A DNA stretch of 36,086 nt from assembly GCF_002104995.1 (NCBI RefSeq), contig NW_024468342.1, forward strand, positions 1 through 36,086, written 5' to 3'. The first letter of the stretch is position 1. Every line of letters starts with the position of its first letter. Source of the stretch: Linderina pennispora (lineage: Eukaryota > Kickxellomycota > Kickxellomycetes > Kickxellales > Kickxellaceae). Below the pieces are notes generated by a model that saw only the letters and a list, made by a program, of their open reading frames with translations, was not told the DNA's origin and did no database searches. Positions 27,132 to 36,086 of this stretch are shown here, one piece after another. Both the position numbers and the translations under genes were made by a program.

Positions 27132-28155
27132 AGTTCACAATAATAGTCACCAAAAACTGAGGAAAGGAATACAGATGTTGACATTCGGGCAACCCCATGC
27201 CCTTCGCCACCATGTGTAAATCCAAGTCCCCACCTGTATAAACATTGTGGGCCGGAACGGCCCCATCCTCCCCTTTTCTCCTCAGCAATTTCTAGTCATA
27301 TTCATTCCATAAAGCTCACAACTACTGGACTCTCTGAAGGTTAACAACAGAGACTGACAAGAGGGTATTTAAGCAAACGCCGAGCGCGGATACGGAGCCC
27401 TTAGCTAAGTCACGCACAGTCCTGGATAAAAATGCACCATTCTCAGCGAGTACACTACCTTGGGTACGACGGAACAATCCTAGCGGCATGACATATATAC
27501 GATTCGATGTCGAGCAAGTATGATTCAGGTGCCCTGAACGCACATGGAGTGCGGTGCGATGCACAGCTGCAGAATCTGCCGAGGCAGGTGCCTATGCAGC
27601 ACATAGGTGGTGGCTCCCGCTTTATATATAGTTTGCGAGAGAAGTGCCATCAGTCGCCGTTTAGCCAGTCATCGTGGGAGTCAAGGCGGCCAGTAGAATC
27701 AAGGTGTTCGAGTGTGGCAGCGGCCCACTTGTGATGAGGCCATCATACGGGTCACCACCACAGCTCGGATCCATGGAGTCGTCTAGCCCAAGGTCAGCTT
27801 ATGTATCTTTCTCCCTAAGCAGACCGCAAATTAGCTATGGGCCAGTGCCACATTCCAGTATGGGCCACCAGCATGGAACGGCGTCGCAGCACCATCCAGC
27901 GATATCATGCAGCGATCAGTGCCGCTGCCACCACTGCTATTGGTGCAATGGCTGCTGCGGAGGGTAGCTACAGGACATTTGGCGAGAAAGGCATTCCTAG
28001 GAATATTTCAGTAGCTGCTACATTTGAAACAGCAATTCGGCTCGGCTCGGCGCAGGAACCGGAATCAGCTCTCATGGATTTGTGGGCTGACGTTTTCTGC
28101 TCCAGATATCTTTTTGCTCTCCATTTGAATTCAAACTTTGTTCATTACTAAGCAA
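27132..28155. other. Divergent intergenic region with possible degenerate coding
   Basis: Lies between the minus-strand 202-aa gene and plus-strand Tim21 gene. Plus-strand frames 27507-27734, 27674-27967 and 27837-28151 succeed each other with overlaps and might be one broken gene (MSSKYDSGALNAHG..., then SPRSAYVSFSLSRPQISYG, then RFGEKGIPRN-type text), but I recognise no family and cannot support a model. Confidence 0.3.
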
Positions 28156-28950
28156 ATGCAGCGCACACCCATTCTAAGTGCCTGCCGACGCATTCCGCTG
28201 GGTCAACCACTGGCATTACGGAATTTTGCCAGCAGAGCGAACCTAGCCACAGCAGGAGCACCGATCCTTTTGGCTCGACATGTACAGCTGGGACAGCAGC
28301 AGCAGCTACACCAAAAATTCACTCAGCATCGTACATACGCATCAAGCAGTCGTGGACGCGAGATCGCCAGCACAATGGGCAACCTCCTGATTGTTGGCAG
28401 CGTAGTAGGCATGTTTGGATACATCGTATATGTTCTGTACGACAATATGTTTGCCGAACATGGCGTCACGCGTGTCTATAACGAGAGCCTTGACTTGGTC
28501 CGTGCCAACCCAGAGATCACTGGGTTGCTCGGCAGTACCATATCCGGATTCGGCGAGCCCACACATAGCCAGCGCCAGCGCCAGCGCTCGATTGCTCATC
28601 GTGAGTTTGTTGACCCGCAGGGCCGCAAGCGTATGACGATGAAGTACTATGTCGAAGATGCCCACCATGTCACACCCTACCTGGGAGTGGTCAAGGTAGA
28701 TTTGGCTGAATCTCCTGTGACAAAATCATGGGATTTCAACTATATCGTTGTTGATATGTATCAGAAGCAGAACGGGGCGGTGGGCGGCGAGCCGATCGGT
28801 CGAATCGAGGTCTTGCTTACTGAGGAGTTTGCAAAGGAGGTGCGCGAGTTCCAGAGCAAGGCGCGGAACCGCAGGTTCTCCACCGACACCAAAGGCAGCA
28901 GCGACGGCTCATGGTTCAGTGTCCTACACCCATCCAACTGGCGTCAGTGA
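28156..28950 (+). CDS. TIM21: Mitochondrial import inner membrane translocase subunit Tim21
   Basis: 264 aa. Subunit of the TIM23 presequence translocase that binds the outer-membrane TOM complex from the intermembrane space and helps sort inner-membrane proteins. N-terminal region (1-60) is rich in Arg, Ala, Ser and Gln and lacks acids, as for a matrix-targeting presequence. One membrane helix lies at about 76-96 (NLLIVGSVVGMFGYIVYVLY). The intermembrane-space domain follows, with VTRVYNESLDLVRANPEI, a basic Gln-rich loop, VEDAHHVTPYLGVVKVDLAE and FNYIVVDMYQKQNGAVGGEP, family hallmarks. The start is the ATG of MQRTPILSAC; an in-frame TTG six codons upstream is not needed. Intact, no intron. 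Length is close to the family's usual 230-260 residues. Confidence 0.92.
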   Translation: MQRTPILSACRRIPLGQPLALRNFASRANLATAGAPILLARHVQLGQQQQLHQKFTQHRTYASSSRGREIASTMGNLLIVGSVVGMFGYIVYVLYDNMFAEHGVTRVYNESLDLVRANPEITGLLGSTISGFGEPTHSQRQRQRSIAHREFVDPQGRKRMTMKYYVEDAHHVTPYLGVVKVDLAESPVTKSWDFNYIVVDMYQKQNGAVGGEPIGRIEVLLTEEFAKEVREFQSKARNRRFSTDTKGSSDGSWFSVLHPSNWRQ

Positions 28951-30311
28951 GCAATAAAATTAGTGTCAACTCGTAGGCGGTACAACTTGCTGGTGATTAA
29001 TATAAGGGGAGTGTTCTTCCATCTTTCATTATTCACCCCATTGCGAATGCAAAGACGCGGCGGCGGGGAGAAACAACTTTCTGAATATATCCGGCCTAAT
29101 ACAGCCGATTCGCGGGGGGTGCAGCCTTTAGATATTAATGACCGGAAAGCATACGCATATACCAGCTGGGGATGCTGGGGATGCTGGGGATGTGGGGGAT
29201 TCATAATAGAGGCAATGGCATCGGGTCTATATCAGGTCTATTCAGCATATGTAGAAATGGCCGCTTCGCCACTGCTCCCTGTGTTGTGGTTAATGTGGGA
29301 CAGCACGCTAGGGAATACTAGAGCTAGCAAATCCTTAATTTGCACTTGCCCCAGTGTAATCCCCAGGTTGCAACTCGAGGGCTGCATCGTGGGTGTGTAT
29401 CTCGCCATTGGCGCGGGCCAGCGCATATATGGCGTGCGCCGCTGGTGGAGGTGTGCATTTGGTATGCAGTGGACACGTAAGTAATCTATTGGAGTCAGCA
29501 TGAAACCAAGACCGTCTATGCAACCCGCGGCATAACAAAAGTTGCAGGATAGGAGCACCTAGCTAGTTTCTGGAGAGTATCTATGCGAGGTATAATCTGC
29601 CCCAGTGGTACCTCGAAAGGATATTTAATTTTTTACACTGGAGCAACTGGTGTGGAGAGCTGGGCAGGTGGTGGGGGGACGATATTGCCTATTACATTAT
29701 CTACAATATTAATCTTTGCAAAATCTACACCTTTTTCCTGGAGTATGGCCCGCTTTTATGTGTTTCTCCTCCTCCAATGTGCATGTCGAAAAGACATGCG
29801 GGTGTGTTTTCCTTGAATCCCGCTTGTTTTCCCCGATACCATGACTGAGGTGAGCGCTGGATGGCACGATGGCATGTCTGCACCAGGTGAGGGGTGCGGA
29901 GGGGGCGGGGAGGCTGGCAATGGTTAATGAAAAATCTTTTTTGCCGATAATGCAACGAGGGCTCGGGGTTGGTTCATGCCCATGCGAGTTTATGCTATAA
30001 AGTAGTCCACGCGGGCCTGGTCTTGACTGAAGAAAGAACCATCACCAATAGAGCACTGTTAGATTTCAACAACACGTCCTTATTGCCTCGCCTTCCCCGC
30101 AACCCCCTCAGCCTAGCCTTCAACCGCCCAACCCCCTCATATAGCCCTGTCATAGTCGCCGCCAACTGACTTCCTCTTCACCTTTGACGAACATCAGTAC
30201 CTTTTCTCGCGACTTTTATTTGGATTTTTCTTGTTATTCTCATCCATTCTCTAGCAGACAACGAAAAGTCACATTCCCCTCCCTCTACCTCATTCGCCTA
30301 CTACATACACA
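28951..30311. other. Intergenic region, mucin-gene promoter
   Basis: No supported gene in 1.36 kb. It contains a short 9-bp tandem repeat (annotated) and, from about 30080 to 30300, a strongly pyrimidine-rich plus strand immediately before the mucin-like gene, typical of a strong fungal promoter/leader. Confidence 0.5.
29165..29191. repeat. Three tandem copies of GCTGGGGAT
   Basis: A 9-bp unit repeated three times, followed by a degenerate fourth copy (GTGGGGGAT). Simple minisatellite. Confidence 0.85.
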
Positions 30312-33196
30312 ATGATGCTTAAGGCCGTTCTCAGTGTTTTCGCAGTGGCTATTGTCGCCGCTGCCAACGAGTCGCCCGAACATGGTGACGTCAATGTCAA
30401 TGTGCGGATTGCCGGCATGCCCGCAGCTGTGCGGCAGTCTAGCGGTCTGCCCCTGTTCAACATCCTGCCGCGCTTCTCCACGCCCAGCGTCTCTGCCCGG
30501 GCGCGCGTCGATTCCGCTTCTGAGGCCGCAACTGAGGCACCTGCTTCCACTGAGGCACCTGCTACCAACACACCTGCTGCCAATACTCCTGCTGCCGTGG
30601 TTCCCGAGACTATGTCGGCGGCGTCGGTGACTGATCCCGCCATGATTGCTCTGTCTGAGATGGCCGAGAATGCCAAGAACTCTGTCGACCTGGCTTCGCG
30701 CATCATTGCCAACGGCATTACCGCCAACCACCAGCCAGCGGAGAGCGTGATTCAGGCCAGGATTGGCCAGCTCCAGCCCGCTGCTGAACCCGCTGTGCCC
30801 GCCACCTCTGCCACTGTCGCATCGTCGACTGCTGCCCCCGAGACATCGGCCACTGCTGCTGCTACATCGCAGACTGCTGCGTCCGACACAGCGGTCCCCG
30901 TATCGTCGGCGCCTGTCCAGAGCCTTCAGGTCTCGCCCAGCCCGATCCTGGCCGAGTCTGCCACTGGAACCCCGCATGCAGCCAACCGTATTGACACGAT
31001 TGCGTCGTCGTCTAATGCCTCCGATCTATCGGCTTCGGCCACAGCTGTCTCGTCCACGGCTGCTGCTGAGTCCTCTTCAGCTTCTCTGGCAGGCACCTCC
31101 GTCTCGGCTGCCCGTGCGGAGTCCGCTTCGGCAGAGTCATCTGCCACTGCTGCTGCTGAGTCGGCGTCCGAGACCGTTGCTTCGACCTCGGCTTGTCCCT
31201 GCCGCGATCCTCATCAGGATCTATGGCCCGTGCTGACTCTGTATCTGCCGACTCGTCATCGGCCAGCCTTACGCACTGCTGCCTCGTCTGTGGAGGCCGA
31301 CTCTTCGTCGGGAGCAGCAGCGGCTACCTCAGGCACCGCTGCCCGCGCTGATACTGTCTCTGCTGACTCGTCGATCGGCCACTGTTGCCTCGTCGGGCGA
31401 GTGTCCTCGTCTCGGCTGAGTCATCCTCTGTCTTGGCTGAGTCATCCTCTGTCTCGGCTGCCACTATCTCAGGTCCGGCTGCTCGTGCTGATCCTGTTTC
31501 CGCAGACTCGTCCTCTGCCTCAGTTGCCTCGTCGGTGTCCGCCGCCTCTTCGTCAGTCTCGGCTGCTTCCACCTCGGGTGCTGCCTGTGCGTGCTGATAC
31601 TGACTCAGTTGAGAGCTCTGTGTCGCCGGCTACTTTGGTCAGGTCCAGCTTCGGTATTTCCAGCTCGGCTGCTCCTGTGTCGTCGTCTGCCTCTTGCAGA
31701 CAGCACTGCGGCTCCTGCCGTGACTTCGGTTGTTGCCGAGTCGAACTCGGCTGCTCCTGGCCGTAGCCTTCAGTTGTTGCCGAGTTCGACCTCAGTGCTG
31801 CTCCGGCCGTCGACCTCGGTTGTTGCCGAGTCGAGCTCGGCTGCTCCTGCCGTGACTTCGGGTTGTTGCTCGAGGTCGAGATCGCGTGATGCTCCCCGTC
31901 GCCTCGGTTGTTGCTGAGTCGAGCTCGGCTGCTCCGGCGTCAACCTCGGTTGCTGCTCCGGCGTCGACTTCAGTTGTTGCCGAATCGACTTCGGCTGCTG
32001 TTCCAGCATCGACCTCTGTTGCTGTTCCAGCATCGACCTCTGTTGCTGCTCCAGCGTCGACCTCTGTTGCTGCTCCGGCTTCTACCTCTGTTGCCGCTCC
32101 GATGTCGACTTCGGCTGCTGCCCCGGATTCTACCTTGGCTGCTGCCCCTGCATCGACCTCGATTGCCGCCCCCGCATCGACCTCAGTTGCTGCTCCGGCC
32201 ACTACTTCGGCTGTTGCTCCTGCTTCAAGCTCGGCCTCGATGATGACTGCTAAGCCCGGAACTCAGATTGCCGAGAACATTGCGGCCACCTCGGTGTCGA
32301 TTGCGCCGGGTCATCGATCTCGGTCGCTTCGACGATGGTCAGCATTGTGTCTGTGCGTGCGATCACTCTCCTGCCTGATTCTAACATTGCGGGGATCTCC
32401 GATCTCTCGATGTCGGTTAACATGGGTATCCAGCAGGCTACTGCTGCCACAACCGGCACCGCTGTCACCGCTGCCACCGCTGTCACTGCTGCTGCTTCCA
32501 CCTCTGCCTCCGCTGCCACCGCCACTGCTGCCCGTTTCTTCCGTCAGCCCTGCTGATGTTGCCCCGATCACCAACATTGTGCCGGCCACCATCGTGATCG
32601 CGCCTGTTGCTGCTGCTGCCGCGCCGCCGCCGCTGTCACCCAGTCACCACTGTCACTGTTGCCACCTCTTCTATCTTGGCTGCTACCTCGTCTGCGTCTC
32701 CTGCCAGCCAGTCTGGTGCTGACAACGCCGACAGTACCCCTGCTGCCCAGCCCGAGACGACCGAGGTCCAGCAGGTCGATGACTCTGGCATGGCTCCCGC
32801 TCCCGAGGCCGCCAGCGACGGCGAGCAGCAGCAGCAGCAGCAGCAGGAGCCATCCAATGAGCAGTCCCAGCACGACGGCCCAGCCAACAACCAGCGCCGT
32901 AACGACCGCCGCGGTCGCCGTCGTCAGGACCGCAACCGCAGCAACGACCGCGCTGGCCGCTCGGGTCCTACTGAGCAGATGCGCGTTGCTGTCGTCGACA
33001 ACCAGTTCCAGCCGCTCATGATGACCGAGGCGCTGGCTGCCCGCTCGAGTACCACGGCTCGTCGGCGTGCCTCGAGGATAGCGCCAAGAACCAGTACCGG
33101 AGTGCGTGTGGGCAAGGTGATCCGTGTCACATGCCCCTCGGCGCTACCTGCCAAGCCACCCCGGGCGTCGCCAGGGCCACTACGTGCGAGGCATAA
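30312..33196 (+). CDS. Large Ser/Ala/Thr-rich mucin-like secreted protein, frame broken repeatedly
   Basis: Signal peptide MMLKAVLSVFAVAIVAAA, then a short ordered region (NVNVRIAGMPAAVRQSSG, NILPRFSTPSVSARARV) and a helical segment around DPAMIALSEMAENAKNSVDL to ESVIQARIGQL. Beyond residue about 150 the chain is nearly all Ala, Ser, Thr, Val and Pro: units of AARAD.VSADSS (about 31230-31590) and an 8-residue unit TSVAAPAS (24 bp; about 31880-32220). A Gln run and an Arg/Asn-rich segment (32820-32960) follow. Read one base over at the end, the tail contains CPLEYHGSSACLEDSAKNQ and further Cys, finishing ATTCEA and TAA. The frame shifts several times (near 31195, 31370, 31590, 31700, 32300, 32530, 33040), so boundaries inside are approximate. 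Probably heavily O-glycosylated cell-surface or extracellular protein. Could be two genes. Confidence 0.7.
31880..32230 (+). repeat. 24-bp tandem repeat coding for TSVAAPAS
   Basis: Roughly a dozen imperfect 24-bp units of the type GTTGCTGCTCCAGCATCGAC plus CTCT, within the mucin-like gene. Slippage here could change repeat number between strains. Confidence 0.8.
32824..32847 (+). repeat. CAG microsatellite (Gln run)
   Basis: Seven to eight consecutive CAG codons within the mucin-like gene, giving a poly-Gln stretch after SDGE. Confidence 0.8.
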
Positions 33197-33777
33197 GCAG
33201 CATGGCCCACCATAGCACCTGCCTACGCCCTGCTGCAGAACAGGCTCTTTCGTGAGCTGCTCTGCATCTTCGTCTGCAAAACCCCCCCATCTCCTCCGTT
33301 TTCCCGTGCAAGCCATCTCCCTTCTCTCCTCCACCATGGCTGCAAGTCTCTACATCTGTCCTCTATTCCTGGGTGGCCCTGTTGTCCCCAGCGTTCTTCC
33401 TTCCTCCATCAGCCGCCTCACAAGCTACACTTTCCCGTGCTTTCTTGCTCATACCAGCATTTTCTATATAAATCACATGACCATTACTGTGGGGTTTGCT
33501 GATGTCTTGGCTCCATGTCTTCGCGGTACTTGGCGAGCATCACTCTGCTGCCATTGTATTTTCCCGCACCCGACTTCTGGCTTGGTAATCTTGGCCAGTT
33601 CTTGACCTAGCACTGTGCAACAAATAAGAGTCCGGGTGTGGCTAGAGAACGCAGCTAAAAAGGAACACCAGGGCCTGCGCTATTGCTCTCTTGCCCAATA
33701 TTTCCATCGCTCTGCTCTCTTCTTTCCACTCTCGCTGTCCGTTACGCCTCATAATACTGCTATTTTTCTACTCTAAT
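33197..33777. other. Spacer between mucin-like and P450 genes
   Basis: Pyrimidine-rich on the plus strand, especially 33280-33450 and 33690-33775. A 117-codon plus frame (33252-33605) follows the C/T bias, has no motif and is not called. A CTAAAAAGG near 33655 may be the P450 TATA element. Confidence 0.45.
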
Positions 33778-35339
33778 ATGCCCTCTCTCTTGGCCTCCGT
33801 GCCGACCAGCTCACTGTTCTGGTGGGCCACACCCAAGAACCTGACTGCCGGCCTGGTCGCCTATCTTTCGTACGAGATAATCTACGCCTTGTACTTTTCG
33901 CCGCTGCGCAACGTGCCCGGTTCTTTCTGGGCGCGCATTAGCAAAATTCGGACGCTCATTAGTGACATTAAGGGCGACGAGCCCGAGTACATCATTGCGA
34001 ACCAGGAAAAGTACGGCAGCGTGTTTATGCTGGAGCCATACAAAGTGGCCATATGCGACCCGAGCGATTGCCGACTTGTGCTGAGCACGCACGCGTTCAG
34101 GAAGGACAGGCAGTACGGCAACATTGAGTTTTTGGAGCCCAACATGTTCCTAACCGTCGACCCAGAGCTCAACAAGCAGCGGCGGCGGCAAATCGGCCCA
34201 GCGCTGGAATGGCGAGTCTGCGCAGGATGGAGCCCAAGATTCTGGCTGCCGGCGTTGTAACGTTGGTTGACAAGTGGGGAGCCCTGGCGGATGCGGCAGA
34301 GAATGGCGAGGCAAAGGTCAGCTACTTTTACGACTTCTCGATGATGACGTTCGATGTCATTGGCACGCTGGGCTTTGGCAAGATGCACCGGCCGGTGCTG
34401 ACCTCTGACGACCGGCGCATTGTGCGCTGGGTTAACCGCGCCTTTACGCTGATGTTCATGGAGGCCATCCTCCCTTTCCTCAAGCATTCGCCTTTCAACC
34501 GCATCTTGCGGCCGCTGTACCAAGACGCAAGCGATTTCATTACCTTTGGCAATGCAGCAATCAAGCAGCGCAAACAGGAGCTGGAGCAGATCGATGAGGC
34601 CCACAGCGATGAGAAGCCAGCAGATATTCTGCAGAGCCTGATTGACGCCGAGGATCCAGAGTCCAAGGTTCGTATGACTTCCGGACAAGTCACCTCAGAA
34701 AACATCATTACGCTGATGGCTGGTACGGACACAACAAGCAATACACTGTCTTGGGGTATACACTTGCTTCTGCTACACCAAAGTACCACCGGCGCGCTGT
34801 CGAGGAGGTGCGTAGCCAGTTCACGCCAGACCATGTAATCACGTTCGACGAGGCCAAAGCGAGGCTGCCGTATTTGGAGGCATGTGTTATGAGACTCTGC
34901 GCCTGCGTCCGGTATCAGGGAACTTGCCTAGAATCATCCCGCGCGGCGGCGTCGTGATCCAGGGGTACTTCATCCCGAGGGATACTCGTGCTCGGTATGT
35001 CTGGCCGGCGCCAACATGAACCCTGATACTTGGAAGCGCCCGCACGTCTTCTACCCCGGTCGGTTTGTTGACTGCGACTATAACAAGCACCAGGTGCTGA
35101 CCTTCAGCGCTGGTGTGCGAGTGTGCCCCGGAAGAAACCTGGCAATGGTTGAAATCATGACGACCCTGGCCAATGTGCTGAACCGCTTTGACCTGAGGCT
35201 GCCTGAGGACTCGCTGTTCAAGCCTGATATCCGCGACCAGCATGGGCTTCCTATCATCATGCCGCGCAATAACGCAGTAACCTCTGCTCCGATGTTCCCA
35301 GACCGCGACTGTAATGTCGTTATCAGCCGGCGCAAGTAA
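33778..35339 (+). CDS. Cytochrome P450 monooxygenase, frame broken by single-base gaps
   Basis: Heme-thiolate monooxygenase anchored in the ER by an N-terminal helix (about 20-40, NLTAGLVAYLSYEIIYALYF). Then LRNVPGSFWARISKI, the I-helix oxygen-binding motif AGTDTTS (34719-34739), the K-helix ETLR (34891-34902, seen one base over), the PERF-like WKRPHVFYPGRFV, and the heme-binding FSAGVRVCPG (35103-35132) with its Cys ligand. The frame is lost near 34207, 34780, 34887 and 35000. Four missing bases over the 1562-nt span give 1566 nt, or about 521 residues, a normal P450 length. Assembly error is therefore likely, though decay or unrecognised introns cannot be excluded. The ATG of MPSLLASVP is used rather than an upstream in-frame TTG. 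Substrate cannot be told; no biosynthetic cluster partners are nearby. Confidence 0.9.
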
Positions 35340-35481
35340 TCATTATGCCTTGTACATGCGTATTTCTTTCTTACATTCCAATATTTAACGCACACCTCTG
35401 GCCTGCTTTTCTGCTCTGCTCTGGCTCGACATGTGCGGAAATTGACCCAAAAATAGACACGGTATATGCCTGGATGAGAGC

Positions 35482-36046
35482 TTATTTAAATACGGGTGAG
35501 CAAGGGGCTAAGCCACCTGAATGGGGTAGGCCAGGCGTAGCAAAATTAGAAAAGCCCGGCGAGCCCATCACCGCTGCGATTGCTGCTGCCACCGCCAAGG
35601 GAACAGCCAATCCTGGCTGCAAATCGACTGCGCCGTTTGGCTCAGTGGTCGAGCTGGGCTCTTTCTCGGAGCTTTCGAGTGTGCTGGTCGGCGAGGGAGT
35701 GCTTGTAGGCTTATGTGTCGATGTCGGTGTTGGCGTCAGTGTCGGCGTCTGAGAACCAGCCAGCGCCTGGGCACGGCTCAGGTACCCAGCCGGCACGTCG
35801 GCACAAAGGCCGCCGTAGGGCAGTGGTGCCATACAGCCTAACAGCCTTTTCGTAGTCGCCCGGCTTGCCCAAGTACTTTGCGTCATTGATATTCATGTTG
35901 ACTTGGTAGAAGATGCTCGCCCATGAGACAGACGCTGCCGACACGTACGACTTTGTATTGGTGATCTTTGGCGCATCCTTGATGAGGTCCTCGCCATAAA
36001 CAGCACTAGCCAGAATAGCCAGCGGGAGTGTGAGTATCAGACGCAT
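35482..36046 (-). CDS. GPI-anchor-type secreted protein, frame broken
   Basis: Signal peptide MRLILTLPLAILASAVYG, then a short domain (SYVSAASVSWASIFYQVNMN, INDAKYLGKPGDYEKAVRLY). Near 35835 the frame changes and continues as LPYGGLCADVPAGYLSRAQA, followed by a Thr/Ser/Pro stretch (TPTPTSTHKPTSTPSPTSTL) and a hydrophobic end (LQPGLAVPLAVAAAIAAVMG). As written the frame then runs on to 35482. If one G is missing in the GGG before it, the protein would instead finish GLAGLF at a TAA (35546), a textbook GPI-signal ending; total about 166 aa. Signal peptide plus Ser/Thr-rich stalk plus hydrophobic tail indicate a glycosylated wall or plasma-membrane protein. Family not known to me. Its promoter lies at or beyond the right edge. 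Confidence 0.72.
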
Positions 36047-36086
36047 TATGCTATGTATTTAAGGTAATGTAGTGTTTGGAGGGTAG

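Noticed and set aside
27507-28151. Three successive plus-strand frames upstream of Tim21
   Set aside because: Could be a broken gene, but no family match and no consistent model; left as intergenic.
30285-30977. Arg/Ser/Gly-rich minus-strand frame of 230 codons
   Set aside because: Antisense to the mucin-like gene; low-complexity repeats leave many frames open.

Overview
The window looks like nuclear DNA of an early-diverging filamentous fungus, most likely a Zoopagomycota/Kickxellomycotina-type species. This is inferred from gene content: Cdc42, Tim21, a fungal-style P450, Kex2-type secreted precursors and GPI or mucin-like wall proteins. It also fits the compact, almost intronless genes with TATA boxes about 80-160 nt upstream of the ATG. 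No bacterial operon features, tRNA, rRNA or CRISPR were seen.

Layout. (1) 1-5.1 kb is gene-poor and AT-rich, with one possible small gene and decayed mobile-element-like coding fragments. (2) 5.2-13 kb holds a small hypothetical gene and then a run of minus-strand genes for extracellular signalling or secretion. These are a Kex2-processed repeat peptide precursor (6140-6514), a 231-aa secreted protein, a 7TM receptor fused to an RGS-like domain, and two tandem paralogous small secreted proteins. (3) 13.7-21 kb is GC-rich housekeeping and metabolic: a plant-type GH35 beta-galactosidase with a C-terminal membrane anchor, Cdc42, a Cys/Met-metabolism PLP enzyme and a monocarboxylate-type MFS transporter, all on the minus strand. 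(4) 21-26 kb is AT-rich and carries a tandemly duplicated two-gene cassette (A1-B1-A2-B2) encoding 57- and 80-aa proteins that share a short core motif. (5) 26.5-36 kb holds a possible DUF6593/tubby-like protein, Tim21, a large Ser/Ala/Thr-rich mucin-like secreted protein, a cytochrome P450, and a GPI-type secreted protein at the right edge.

Two themes stand out. The first is the peptide precursor: after a signal peptide come four cores ending WAQ or FSQ, three of them followed by Arg-Lys-Arg, alternating between two peptide types. This is the architecture of alpha-factor-like pheromones and other fungal Kex2-processed repeat peptides, and I recognise no described peptide with this core. The second is the A/B small-protein cassette.

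Several conserved genes (Cdc42, P450, PLP enzyme, MFS transporter, GPI protein, mucin) are interrupted by single-base frame changes, mostly in short homopolymers. In Cdc42 exactly four missing bases account for the standard 191-aa length. This points to consensus errors in the assembly rather than pseudogenes.
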